DNA of 64,000 bases, from NCBI GenBank assembly GCA_900317955.1, contig ONIP01000003.1, positions 207,128 through 271,127 on the forward strand, read 5' to 3'. Shown piece by piece: positions 6,317-15,184 of this stretch (position 1 is the stretch's first letter; every line of letters starts with the position of its first letter). A model generated the notes under the pieces. The model was not told where the DNA came from and did not search any database. It was given only the letters and a program-made list of their open reading frames with translations. The position numbers and the translations under genes are program-made. This DNA is from an uncultured Bacteroidales bacterium. GTDB taxonomy: Bacteria > Bacteroidota > Bacteroidia > Bacteroidales > P3.

Positions 6317-9300
6317 TTATTGGGTTGAGATTTCGATGATGTTGGGGTTGTAGATGATGGCGTTGGAAAGGTCTATGAAACCGAGGCCTGTGAGGGCGAA
6401 GCCTTCGGGGGCGAAGAGGAGTGTGGGATGTCCTTGAGGGTCGTGGTCGTAGTCGAAGGGGTTCTGCGAGCCTACGAGGATAGCTCCTTCGTTCAGCTGG
6501 ATGTTTACATTTTTGGGGACGTGGAGGCTACCGGTGAGGTAACGGCCTACTTCGAAGACGAGTGTGCCGCCACCGTGGTCGGCGATGTAGTTGAGGGCAC
6601 GTTGGATGGAGGAGGTATTGAGGGTTATGCCATTGCTTTTGCAACCGAAGAAGGAGGCTTTGTAGAGAGTATATCCCTCGCTGTAAGGGGTAGTGTTGTT
6701 TTGGGAGGTGATGAGGTCGGAGGTGGTGGCGGAGGCGTCAATGCCCGAGATGTTGTCGTGGGTGCCTTTCTGTTGTCGAGTGGTGATTGTTGAGTGTTGT
6801 TTTTTCAGCCCAGTCACGTTGTTGGCAACGAGTTGGCTGGTGTTAGGCTGACGTTTTTTCTCTGTAATCGCGGTGTGGTGGAGTGTGAGGCCGTTGACAT
6901 CGTCGGCCACGATGGCTGGGCGGTAGTCGGTATCCTCGACACGGAGAGTGACATTGTCGAGCGTTATGCTGTCGGCGTGGCGCAGGTAGAGCCCCCAGGC
7001 GGGGAGTTCTTTCCACATGGAGAATTCGGGGTAGCGACGTTCCCATTCGGGGATGGCGGCTAACTGGTTTGGCGAGGTGCCACGATAGGCGTAGGAGGTG
7101 TCGGTCTGTCCAGGAAAGACTATCTCGGCATTCTGGAGAGTGATGTTTTGTATGCGCATGCCGGGAGTGCCGGAGATGACGGCGGGGGAGATGTTGCGGG
7201 GTTGGTCTTCGACAGGGCCTTCGTAGGGGTAGCCGGCATCGGGCTTGTAGATGGGCACTTCAGCATAGAGGTTCTTGATGACGATATTGCGGAGGCAGGC
7301 TTGCTGGGAGGGGTTGGTGTTGCGCGAAGCGAGTCGCAGGAAGAAGGGGTTGCCCGTGTTGATACTGCGAAGGCTGTCGACAACTACGTCCTCGATGATT
7401 GCCCCGTCGACACTGGCGGCGGTGAATGCGCTGCGGTAGGTGTCGTAGATGAGGATGTTGCGGAAACGGAAGTGGCGGAAGACTCCGCGTGTGACGGTGC
7501 CGAACTTGATGCCGTTGGCACTGCTGCGGCCGACGCAGTTCTCCACAAGGATGTTCTCGGAGAGGCCGTCTTTGCTGTGGCTCTTGAAACAGAAGGCATC
7601 GTCGGCAGCATCGTAGTTGCAGTTGCGTATGACGACATCGCTACAGTCGACTATGTCCACACCGTCGTTGTTCCAGTAGCTTTTGCTGTCTACGGTTTGG
7701 TCTTCTATCAGTACGTGGCGGCACTGGTCGTACTGTTGGTTCCAGCTGGCAGGGTTGCGCAGGGTGATGCCGCGGACGGTGACGTTGTCGCACTCGCGGA
7801 AGTGTATGTTCTCGGGGCGGTTGGTTTCGTTGGGGCGGTCGTATTTGAGGGGGTCTTGTATCAGTCCGAGGTGTATGAGGTTGACGGTGTTGTTGGCCAC
7901 TTCCCAACCGCGGCAGTCGATGGTGCCTTGTCCAGTGATGGAGATGTCGTGCTGCTTGACGGCAAAGAGGAGGGCTGTCCAGCGGCAGTAGGGGTCTTTG
8001 ACGTAGTCGAGGGGGTTGAGGGAGCCGAGAAGTACGGCGCCGCTATCGAGATGTAGGTTGACACCGCTTTTGAGATATAGGGTACCCGTCACATATTCCC
8101 CTGCGGGGATGGAGACGGTTTGGATGGTGCCTTTGCGGCAATAGCGTGCCGAAGCACTATCAATGGCGGCTTGGAGTGAGCGTGTGTTGAGTATTTGGCC
8201 GCCGCCGGTTGCCCAATAGGTGGTTGCAAAGATGGTGTCGCCGTGTTCGATGGGGGGTGGAGGTTGCAGAATATCGTCGCGGAACAGTCCAACACGGTTG
8301 ATGACAGGGCAGGCGAGGGAATGCTCGAAGACGATGCGCACGGCGCGGGCAGTGGTGAGGGGGGTGAGGAGGATGCGTTTATAGCCTATGGTGGTGCCGT
8401 GGGCAAGGGTGGTCCACCCTGTGCTTGAGTTGTCGTTCGGCTTGCCGGGGTGGTCGGAGGTTGTCTCAACACGGAAGGACGCGACACGCTGGCCAAGGGG
8501 GATATATTCTTGCAGCATGATGCGGTTGAAAGTGACGGGGTGGTCGAACAGGAGGGTGAGTGTGGGCGTGAGGCAGCTGTCGGGGACAGTCCAGTATGTG
8601 TGGTAATGGGTGTCGAGTACATGAGCTGGAGAGTAGTCGGTGCCGCGGCAGTGAGTGGCAGAGACGGTTGCCGAGGAGGCGAGGTCGTGGGAGAAGATGC
8701 TGTCGAGGGCGGCACGGAACTCCATAAGGCGTATGGAGTCTTCGGTGGGAATCAGTCCTCGGGTGTCGGGGGGCACGTTGAGAAGCAACAGGGAGTTGCG
8801 GCCTACGCTAGTGTAATAAATATCGAGTAGTTGTTGCAGGCTTTTGGGCTGTTCGTTGGCGTGGTAGAACCAGCCGGGGCGGATAGAGACGTCGGTTTCG
8901 GAGGGAATCCAGACAGTGCCTTGCGGGTTGCCTTGGTTCAACACGTTCAGCGGAGGGGCACCTGCTCCGGGGGTGAAACCGGACGTATCGAGTAGCGACC
9001 AGCATGTTTCACCATTGCGGCCTTGTTCGTTGCCCATCCAATGGCATCCTGGACCCACGTCGCTGAAGATTAAAGCTTGCGGCTGAAGGGCGGCTACGGT
9101 GGAGTTGAAAAGCGGCCAATCGTATTGCTGTTTGCGTCCGTTGGGACCTTCGCCGTTGGCTCCGTCGAACCATTGTTCGAAGATGTCGCCGTAGTTGCTG
9201 AGTGCATGCTGGAGGGTTTGGCGGAAGGTTTCGTTGTAGGCAGGGGTGCCGTAAGTGGGGGCGTTGCGGTCCCAAGGGGATATGTATACTCCCATTTTAA

Positions 9301-9712
9301 TGCCTTGTTCGCGGCAGGCATCGGAGAGTTGCCGTAGGACGTCGCCTTTGCCGTTGAGCCATGCACTTTGAGCCACGGTATGGTTGCTGACGGGGTTAGG
9401 CCAAAGGCAGAAACCGTCGTGATGTTTGGCGGTGAGGATAATGCCGGACATGCCAGCTTTTTTGGCAGTAGATACCCATTGACGGCAGTCGAGGGCTGTG
9501 GGGTTGAAGATGTCTTCGGGTTCGGTTCCTTCGCCCCATTCAAGGCCGGAGAAGGTATTGGGTCCGAAGTGGCAGAACATGTTTATCTCCATTCGTTGCC
9601 AGCGGACTTGTTGGGGGGTGGGGCAGGGGCCGTAGGGCGACGGGGGTTTGACGGAGGCGCATCCGTATAACAGTAGGATAGATGTTATTATGGGATATAG
9701 GAGTTTGCTCAT
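6317..9712 (-). CDS. multidomain lipoprotein: GH29-like alpha-L-fucosidase plus GH28-like beta-helix
   Basis: The 1131-residue protein starts MSKLLYPIITSILLLYGCAS, a lipoprotein signal with lipobox LLYGC. ATG 9712 is chosen over a longer frame because it gives this signal. Residues about 25-345 match GH29 fucosidases (ILTAKHHDGFCLW, and QWFDGANGEGPNG with the probable nucleophile Asp). About 350-490 look like an F5/8-type carbohydrate-binding domain. About 505-930 form a GH28/pectate-lyase-like beta-helix with NNDGVDIVDCSDV and DAADDAFCFKS, although the usual GHG site reads NGIKFG. The last 120 residues repeat the beginning of a second GH28-like domain (GGGTLVFEVGRYLTGSLHV) and then stop. Joint action on fucosylated pectin such as rhamnogalacturonan is plausible. 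No SusC/SusD pair lies nearby. Confidence 0.8.
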   Translation of the reverse strand: MSKLLYPIITSILLLYGCASVKPPSPYGPCPTPQQVRWQRMEINMFCHFGPNTFSGLEWGEGTEPEDIFNPTALDCRQWVSTAKKAGMSGIILTAKHHDGFCLWPNPVSNHTVAQSAWLNGKGDVLRQLSDACREQGIKMGVYISPWDRNAPTYGTPAYNETFRQTLQHALSNYGDIFEQWFDGANGEGPNGRKQQYDWPLFNSTVAALQPQALIFSDVGPGCHWMGNEQGRNGETCWSLLDTSGFTPGAGAPPLNVLNQGNPQGTVWIPSETDVSIRPGWFYHANEQPKSLQQLLDIYYTSVGRNSLLLLNVPPDTRGLIPTEDSIRLMEFRAALDSIFSHDLASSATVSATHCRGTDYSPAHVLDTHYHTYWTVPDSCLTPTLTLLFDHPVTFNRIMLQEYIPLGQRVASFRVETTSDHPGKPNDNSSTGWTTLAHGTTIGYKRILLTPLTTARAVRIVFEHSLACPVINRVGLFRDDILQPPPPIEHGDTIFATTYWATGGGQILNTRSLQAAIDSASARYCRKGTIQTVSIPAGEYVTGTLYLKSGVNLHLDSGAVLLGSLNPLDYVKDPYCRWTALLFAVKQHDISITGQGTIDCRGWEVANNTVNLIHLGLIQDPLKYDRPNETNRPENIHFRECDNVTVRGITLRNPASWNQQYDQCRHVLIEDQTVDSKSYWNNDGVDIVDCSDVVIRNCNYDAADDAFCFKSHSKDGLSENILVENCVGRSSANGIKFGTVTRGVFRHFRFRNILIYDTYRSAFTAASVDGAIIEDVVVDSLRSINTGNPFFLRLASRNTNPSQQACLRNIVIKNLYAEVPIYKPDAGYPYEGPVEDQPRNISPAVISGTPGMRIQNITLQNAEIVFPGQTDTSYAYRGTSPNQLAAIPEWERRYPEFSMWKELPAWGLYLRHADSITLDNVTLRVEDTDYRPAIVADDVNGLTLHHTAITEKKRQPNTSQLVANNVTGLKKQHSTITTRQQKGTHDNISGIDASATTSDLITSQNNTTPYSEGYTLYKASFFGCKSNGITLNTSSIQRALNYIADHGGGTLVFEVGRYLTGSLHVPKNVNIQLNEGAILVGSQNPFDYDHDPQGHPTLLFAPEGFALTGLGFIDLSNAIIYNPNIIEISTQ

Positions 9713-9744
9713 GTGTAGGATGCGTTTGTGAATTATTGCTTGAA

Positions 9745-9800
9745 TGCTTGATTGTGTTAATGCTTGAGTGGCTGGCGCAGTAAAATTACTCAATCAAGCA
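9745..9800. repeat. intergenic inverted repeat with degenerate TGCTTGAATG-type units
   Basis: TGCTTGATTG (9745-9754) is mirrored by CAATCAAGCA (9791-9800). The left arm is itself made of near-repeats (ATTGCTTGAATGCTTGATTG). It belongs to the same style as the dyads at 12842, 16178, 31522 and 49639. Confidence 0.55.
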
Positions 9801-9868
9801 ATCAGTATAATGTGTTAATTCATTAGTCAAATTTTTTTTCGCATTAACTAATTCTGTTTATTGGGAGG

Positions 9869-12358
9869 TTATTTACCATATTGTATGGTGATTTTGATAT
9901 TGGAGAGGGTAACGCTGCTTCCTGGCAGCCAGTCTTTTTCGGAGTAAGGGGGATGTATGGTTATTGTTAGTGAACAGATTTTTTTGGTGCTTAGGGGAAA
10001 CTCTTTGGTAATGCTCACATGCTCTCCTTTGGAATAGTTACGGTAGAGGGTTTCGTCGCACTTTTCGTCGTTGTCGCCTGAGAAATGGTAAGTGAAGATG
10101 GGGAATTGTTCCATGTTCGGGTTGCCGTTTACGGAGGCGTCGGCATCAAGGGTTACGCGTACTGTGCTGAATCCATTGTGGCCAAGTAGTTTTGTGGTTG
10201 GGAAAACGGTGAGTTCCTGATAGGAGGATTTGTCGTTGGGAGAGACGGATACGATATCGGTGCTGGATTGGTAGATGCTTGCGGTGGTGTATTGGCGGTG
10301 GTTGACTGGATGGGCTGTGAGACGGTTGGAGAGATAAGTGTAGGAGTAGAGGTAGCGCAGGAGTTCCATCTGTCGACGACAGGTGCGGAGCGAAGCTGTA
10401 TCGGAGCAAGGGTTGAGGGTGAGGTCGGGAGAGATGGTGTAGAACTCTTCGGGCAGGAAACCGTTGGCGGGTTGGTAGTAGTAGTTGCGGTAGATGATGT
10501 TCTGAATCATGTGGATGTAGTTCACTACGACAAGTGTTTTGGGGGAGGGGCCAATGCCGTCGCCTAACCAATGGACAGTAGGGTGGGCGGGGAGGCCGTA
10601 GCGGGAGGTGAGGAGGCTGTAGAGGGCAGGGGCGATGTCGTTGTGGGTGACTATATGTGAGAAAGTGGCGGGGCGTTGGATGAGCGGAGACCAGAGTATG
10701 AGGGGTACGTGGTGGGAGGTGAGGTAGTCGCCGATGGGTCGGCCAGTGGCATGGTCGCCAGTGATGACAAAGAGGGTGTTTTCATAACCGGGAAGAGACC
10801 GGTAGGCGTTGATGAAACGTCTGAGACAGTCGTTGGTAAAGAGGCATGCAGGAAGGAGGTCGGACAGTCTTTGGTTGGCGGGCGGGAGGGACAGTCGGCT
10901 GGCGCGTTGTTCGTATTGTTTTTGCAGTTTTTTGTCTTGCAGTCGCAGCACTTCGTGCATGGACATAGTGGTTATAAGAGAAAGGTGGGGAGCGGGATGT
11001 GGTTGGTGAGATAATGCTTTCAGGTTCCGGAGTGTGTAGACGAAAAGGGAATCGTCGTTGTATCCCCACCAATTGGCGATATTGTGGGATGGGGAAGCTT
11101 TAAATTCCTCGTAAAGAGGAGAGAGGTAGTCAATGCGCTGAGCTGTGAGATATTCGTAGATGCAGTCGAAGTGGAAGTCGCCGGCATAGTAGGCGCGTGT
11201 GTTGTAACCGGTTGATTTGAGAAGGGTGAAAAGGCTGTTGTGGTCGGGCATGACACCGAACTGGAAACTGCGAGGGCCGCCTACTGAACCTGTAATGGCG
11301 GGTACGGCGCCGTAGCTGCGCATGGTGGTGGAGAGGCAGTTGCGCCAATAGAGGCCGGTAGCGGCAAGCGAGTCGACGAATGGCATGGCTCCGGAGCCCA
11401 TTAGTTCAGCCCCTAACGATTCGACAAGGATGATGACAATGTTGGGCGGGGTGTTGCTGGTTTGGAAGTATGGGTTGAGGAAGGTGTCGACGGGGGTGGT
11501 GCGTTCCAAGGGGTAGAGCGGGTCGACGGGGGTGCCCCATTCGGGATGGGTGGCAATGAGTTCGGAGATATACTGATCGTTGTATTCTATTTGTTCGCTG
11601 TTAGTTAGATTAGGGTCACCATTTGCTTTAAGGAGGTGAGATTGGTGGAAATAGATGCGACAGTCTTCGACCAAATACAGGGTTTTGTTGAGGATGAATT
11701 GGCGATAGTTATTTACTATCAAATGTGACATTTTGAATATGAGAGAGAGTATTATCAATATGCCGACAACGGCTGCTACCACCCACTTGGCGGGAGTGGG
11801 ATGTTTGGCGCGCCAGAGGGAGAGGGCTGTAAGTCCTCCTGTAAGCACTACCACAAGCACGATGGGGAGAACGATGCCCATGGCGCCTTTTATAGCCAAG
11901 ATGGTTTCGCCGATGGGACGTATTATCAGTTCGCAGCCGAGCAGGAAACCGTTGTGAGCGACATACAGAGTGAGTCCAACTTCAGACAGTAGCAGAAGTG
12001 CATACAGTATAGCTGATGTTATGATGGCAGCCCGTTCGGAGAGAAGTCGTATCAAAAAGAAGAGGATTCCAATAATCAGAGCCTCCCATGAAGCAACGAT
12101 TAAGTTGTAAACCAAAGAATTGACCCAAATCTGTCCATTGACGGCATTGGTTCCTAAGGCTAAGAGCTCCACTACCTTGAGTATGATGAGACAGACCAGA
12201 TAGACGCCTACAATGGCCAAGTAGCGGGATAAAGAAGAGGAGAAATTTTTCGGGGGATTGTCGGATATTGATGAGACGGAACCGTTGGAATCACGCAATA
12301 TCGAGTGATTCGATTTTCGTTTGAATAGAGAGCATTTGGGGTGGGAATGGTGGATCAT
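9869..12358 (-). CDS. LtaS-like sulfatase-fold membrane protein
   Basis: An 829-residue protein with about five membrane helices in residues 45-230 (for example YLAIVGVYLVCLIILKVVEL) followed by a large extracytoplasmic alkaline-phosphatase/sulfatase-fold domain. NIVIILVESLGAELMGSG and, later, LFVITGDHATGRP are the metal-binding segments of the lipoteichoic acid synthase/phosphoethanolamine transferase group, and RSYGAVPAITGS is the region after the nucleophile. In a Gram-negative anaerobe the likely job is transferring a phospho-alcohol group from a lipid to an envelope glycan or glycolipid, not lipoteichoic acid synthesis. The C-terminal 200 residues look beta-rich. Its start overlaps the end of the thioesterase gene by four bases (ATGA), so the two are translationally coupled. 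Confidence 0.8.
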   Translation of the reverse strand: MIHHSHPKCSLFKRKSNHSILRDSNGSVSSISDNPPKNFSSSLSRYLAIVGVYLVCLIILKVVELLALGTNAVNGQIWVNSLVYNLIVASWEALIIGILFFLIRLLSERAAIITSAILYALLLLSEVGLTLYVAHNGFLLGCELIIRPIGETILAIKGAMGIVLPIVLVVVLTGGLTALSLWRAKHPTPAKWVVAAVVGILIILSLIFKMSHLIVNNYRQFILNKTLYLVEDCRIYFHQSHLLKANGDPNLTNSEQIEYNDQYISELIATHPEWGTPVDPLYPLERTTPVDTFLNPYFQTSNTPPNIVIILVESLGAELMGSGAMPFVDSLAATGLYWRNCLSTTMRSYGAVPAITGSVGGPRSFQFGVMPDHNSLFTLLKSTGYNTRAYYAGDFHFDCIYEYLTAQRIDYLSPLYEEFKASPSHNIANWWGYNDDSLFVYTLRNLKALSHQPHPAPHLSLITTMSMHEVLRLQDKKLQKQYEQRASRLSLPPANQRLSDLLPACLFTNDCLRRFINAYRSLPGYENTLFVITGDHATGRPIGDYLTSHHVPLILWSPLIQRPATFSHIVTHNDIAPALYSLLTSRYGLPAHPTVHWLGDGIGPSPKTLVVVNYIHMIQNIIYRNYYYQPANGFLPEEFYTISPDLTLNPCSDTASLRTCRRQMELLRYLYSYTYLSNRLTAHPVNHRQYTTASIYQSSTDIVSVSPNDKSSYQELTVFPTTKLLGHNGFSTVRVTLDADASVNGNPNMEQFPIFTYHFSGDNDEKCDETLYRNYSKGEHVSITKEFPLSTKKICSLTITIHPPYSEKDWLPGSSVTLSNIKITIQYGK

Positions 12359-12753
12359 TTGGTTGTTTGTTTAGCCTTGTTTTCGGTGTTGGCCTGGAAC
12401 TTGGCGTTGTCGACGATGAACCGTTCGTGTTGTCCTTCACCGATGAGACCGCAGGAATCGAATGCCTTGACATGGAATACCAGTCGACGACGGTCAACCT
12501 CAATCAGTTCGCTGTCGCACCAGACTTCCATGCCGATGGGGGTGGCGGAGCAGTGACTGACGTTGATGTGTGTGCCGACGGTGCTTTGGCCTTCGGGTAG
12601 GAGGGGAGCGACGCTTTCGGCGCAGGTTTGTTCCATCAGGGCAATCATCATGGGTGTGGCAAACACCTGTGCCAGACCGCTGCCTACGCGGTCGGCGGTC
12701 ATTTGGTCGGTGACGGTTTGTCGCAGTTGGTTTTTTATTCCTGGGGAGATCAT
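12355..12753 (-). CDS. hotdog-fold thioesterase (fluoroacetyl-CoA thioesterase-like)
   Basis: A 132-residue protein with the single hotdog domain of FlK-like thioesterases: VGSGLAQVFATPMMIALMEQTC with the acidic residue on the long helix, then VGTHINVSHCSATPIGMEV and the strand VDRRRLVFHVKAFDS. Such enzymes hydrolyse acyl-CoA or related thioesters in the cytoplasm. Physiological substrates are usually unknown and the fluoroacetyl specificity should not be assumed. It overlaps the following LtaS-like gene by four bases, so the pair is transcribed together from upstream of 12753. Confidence 0.85.
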   Translation of the reverse strand: MISPGIKNQLRQTVTDQMTADRVGSGLAQVFATPMMIALMEQTCAESVAPLLPEGQSTVGTHINVSHCSATPIGMEVWCDSELIEVDRRRLVFHVKAFDSCGLIGEGQHERFIVDNAKFQANTENKAKQTTK

Positions 12754-12757
12754 ATTT

Positions 12758-12805
12758 TTAATTCGTTAATGTGTTAATTCGTTAATGTGTTAATTCGTGA
12801 ATGTG
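12758..12805. repeat. three tandem copies of a 16-bp unit
   Basis: TTAATTCGTTAATGTG is repeated exactly twice (12758-12773, 12774-12789) and a third time with one change (12790-12805), immediately upstream of the thioesterase gene. Similar TTAATTCGTTAATGTG strings occur at 31520 and near 47560. Confidence 0.8.
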
Positions 12806-12841
12806 CAAATTCATTAATTCTTGAATGGTTTTTGTGGTTTT

Positions 12842-12880
12842 GTTGATATGTTTATCCGATTCGCATTAAAACATATCAAC
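12842..12880. repeat. 12-bp perfect dyad between the thioesterase and recQ
   Basis: GTTGATATGTTT (12842-12853) and AAACATATCAAC (12869-12880) are exact inverse copies with a 15-base loop. The hairpin lies just downstream of the recQ stop and could end its transcript on the minus strand. Confidence 0.7.
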
Positions 12881-12906
12881 ACAAAGTATCAACGTCACGT
12901 TTGAAA

Positions 12907-15111
12907 TTAGTGGCCGTAGTCGGCGAGGAATTTGATGCGCATGAGGCGTATTTCCTCATGGGTGTAGTCTTCGTCGTCCTCGAATTCTTCGTAGGCTTCT
13001 TTGAGGGCATCTTCCATGTTGACGTTTTCGGATTCGCGCCAATAGTCGAGCAGTACTTCCTGGTGTTCGCGTTCGATGTTTTCGTCGATGTAGTAATCGA
13101 TGTTGAGTTTGGTTCCGGAAGAGATGATGCGTTCGATTTCGGCCATGAGTTCATCGAGAGAGAGCCCTTTGCCACGGGCAATGTCGTCGAGAGATTTGCG
13201 CCGGTCGATGGCCTGAATGATGTAGATTTTGTTTTCGGAGCGACGGGCGGCGGAGTGGACGACAATGTCTTGGGGACGCTCGATTTCGTTTTCTTCGACG
13301 TATTTTTTAATGAGGTCGACAAATGGTTGACCGTATTTCTGGGCTTTGGCAATACCGACACCGACGCAGCGGCTCAGTTCCTCGATGGTGCAGGGGTATT
13401 GTATGGTCATGTCGGTGAGCGAGCGATCCTCGAAGATGACATAGAGGGGTAGTTTTTGGTGGTGCGCCATGTCGCGAAGGAGGCTCTTGAGTTGTGCATA
13501 GAGGGCTTCGTCGCCTGCAGAGGTTGCGGAGAATGGGGCAACCTCCATGTCGGTGGTAGGTTGGCTGAAATCGTGGTCGCAGGCAACGGAGATGTCGTAG
13601 GGTTTCTTGATGTAGCGGTGGCCTGCCGGGGTGAGTTTCAGTACACCGTACATTTCAATCTCCTTGGTAATTAATTTTTCGAACAGGGCTTGGCGCAATA
13701 CGGCTTTCCAGAAGAGTGCGTTGTGGTCGGTGCCTTGTCCCCATTGTTCCAGTTCGTCTTGCTTGTAGATTTTGGTGTTGCTGTTTTTCTTGCCCAGCAT
13801 GACATCGACGATGTCTTGGGCTTTGAAGGCCTGCTTGGTGGCGAGGATGGTTTCGAGGGCGTACTGCATCTCCTCGCGTACAAGGACGCGTGGTTTGGGG
13901 TGGAGGCAGTTGTCGCAGCAACCGCAATTCTCTTGGTTGTAGTCTTCGCCGAAATAGCGCAGGAGGTTCAGGCGACGGCACATGGAGGATTCGGCGTAAC
14001 TGACCACTTCCTGTACCAATTGGTTGGCCATCTCCTGTTCGGTGATGTTTTTGTCGGTGAAGAACTTGTAGAGTTTTTCCACGTCCTGTTCGGAGTAAAA
14101 GGCTATGCACTGCCCTTCGCCGCCGTCACGGCCGGCACGACCGGTTTCTTGGTAGTAGCCTTCCAGGCTTTTGGGTATATCGTGGTGGATGACGAAGCGC
14201 ACGTCGGGTTTGTCGATGCCCATGCCGAAGGCAATGGTGGCAACGATGACGTCTACTTCTTCCATGAGGAATTTGTCTTGGTTCTCGGCACGGACCTTGT
14301 TGTCAAGACCGGCGTGGTAGGGGAGGGCTTTGATGCCGTTGAGTTGAAGGAGTTCGGCGAGGTCTTCAACTTTTTTTCGGGTAAGGCAGTAAATGATGCC
14401 GCTTTTACCTTGGTTTTGGCGCACAAATTTGACTATTTCTTTGTGCAGTTCAATTGTTTCTGTAGGTTTTGGGCGGACTTCGTAGTACAGGTTAGGACGG
14501 TTGAATGAGGAGATAAAGAGGTGTGCTTCCTCCATGCGGAGGTTTTTGATGATGTCTTGTTGAACCTTGGGAGTGGCAGAGGCGGTGAGGGCAAGGATGG
14601 GAACTTTGGGATTGATGGCGTCGACGGCAGCGCGCAGACGGCGGTATTCGGGGCGGAAGTCGTGGCCCCATTCAGAGATGCAGTGAGCCTCGTCGATGGC
14701 GAAGAAGGAGATGGGCAGATGTTGCAGAAACTCGATGGTTTCTTCTTTGGAGAGAGTCTCGGGAGCGACGTAGAGCAGTTTGGTACCGCCCTTCATCAAG
14801 TCGTCTTTTACTTCGCGAGTCTGGACCTTGGAGAGAGAAGAGTTGAGGAAATGAGCCACGCAGTCGCGTCCTGCGGTGTATCGGACGGCGTCGACCTGGT
14901 TTTTCATGAGGGCGATAAGAGGAGAAACAACGATGGCGGTACCTTTGCAAATCATAGCCGGGAGTTGATAGCAGAGCGATTTGCCACCACCCGTCGGCAT
15001 GATGACGAAGGTGTCGTGTCCCTCCAAGACGCTGTTAATGATAGCCTCTTGCTCGCCTTTGAAATTGTCAAAGCCGAATATTTCTTTCAATTGTGTTTGC
15101 AAAACTGTCAT
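12907..15111 (-). CDS. recQ: ATP-dependent DNA helicase RecQ
   Basis: A 734-residue RecQ helicase, which unwinds DNA 3' to 5' in recombination repair. Helicase motifs are complete: MPTGGGKSLCYQLPA (Walker A), FFAIDEAHCISEWGHDFRPEY (DEAH), ALTASATP and YYQETGRAGRDG. The zinc module CRRLNLLRYFG...CGCCDNC follows, then a winged-helix RQC domain, an HRDC domain (ELSRCVGVGIAKAQKYG), and an extra C-terminal helical region rich in acidic residues (about 640-734), as seen in Bacteroidetes RecQ1-type proteins. MTVLQTQLKEIFG (ATG 15111) is the family-typical start; the longer frame would begin upstream of the promoter. It is divergent from kdsD. Confidence 0.96.
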   Translation of the reverse strand: MTVLQTQLKEIFGFDNFKGEQEAIINSVLEGHDTFVIMPTGGGKSLCYQLPAMICKGTAIVVSPLIALMKNQVDAVRYTAGRDCVAHFLNSSLSKVQTREVKDDLMKGGTKLLYVAPETLSKEETIEFLQHLPISFFAIDEAHCISEWGHDFRPEYRRLRAAVDAINPKVPILALTASATPKVQQDIIKNLRMEEAHLFISSFNRPNLYYEVRPKPTETIELHKEIVKFVRQNQGKSGIIYCLTRKKVEDLAELLQLNGIKALPYHAGLDNKVRAENQDKFLMEEVDVIVATIAFGMGIDKPDVRFVIHHDIPKSLEGYYQETGRAGRDGGEGQCIAFYSEQDVEKLYKFFTDKNITEQEMANQLVQEVVSYAESSMCRRLNLLRYFGEDYNQENCGCCDNCLHPKPRVLVREEMQYALETILATKQAFKAQDIVDVMLGKKNSNTKIYKQDELEQWGQGTDHNALFWKAVLRQALFEKLITKEIEMYGVLKLTPAGHRYIKKPYDISVACDHDFSQPTTDMEVAPFSATSAGDEALYAQLKSLLRDMAHHQKLPLYVIFEDRSLTDMTIQYPCTIEELSRCVGVGIAKAQKYGQPFVDLIKKYVEENEIERPQDIVVHSAARRSENKIYIIQAIDRRKSLDDIARGKGLSLDELMAEIERIISSGTKLNIDYYIDENIEREHQEVLLDYWRESENVNMEDALKEAYEEFEDDEDYTHEEIRLMRIKFLADYGH

Positions 15112-15141
15112 AATCCAAAAAAAAAGTGTAATTTTGCAATT

Positions 15142-15172
15142 CAAAGATAGCATTTTTTTTTAAAATAGCAAA
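15142..15172 (-). promoter_or_regulatory. recQ promoter
   Basis: On the minus strand TTTG (15172-15169), 19 bases, TATCTTTG (15149-15142). Exact consensus spacing. It sits in the 73-base gap shared with the divergent kdsD gene, so RNA polymerase at the two genes may interfere. Confidence 0.85.
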
Positions 15173-15184
15173 AAAAAATCAGCA

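Noticed and set aside
7148..8056. 302-codon open frame on the plus strand inside the GH29-GH28 gene
   Set aside because: It is a frame shadow with valine/aspartate/glycine bias, no domain, and it lies fully inside a well-supported minus-strand gene.
9869..12358. calling the sulfatase-fold protein a lipoteichoic acid synthase
   Set aside because: The organism is a Gram-negative Bacteroidales member; only the fold, not that reaction, is supported.
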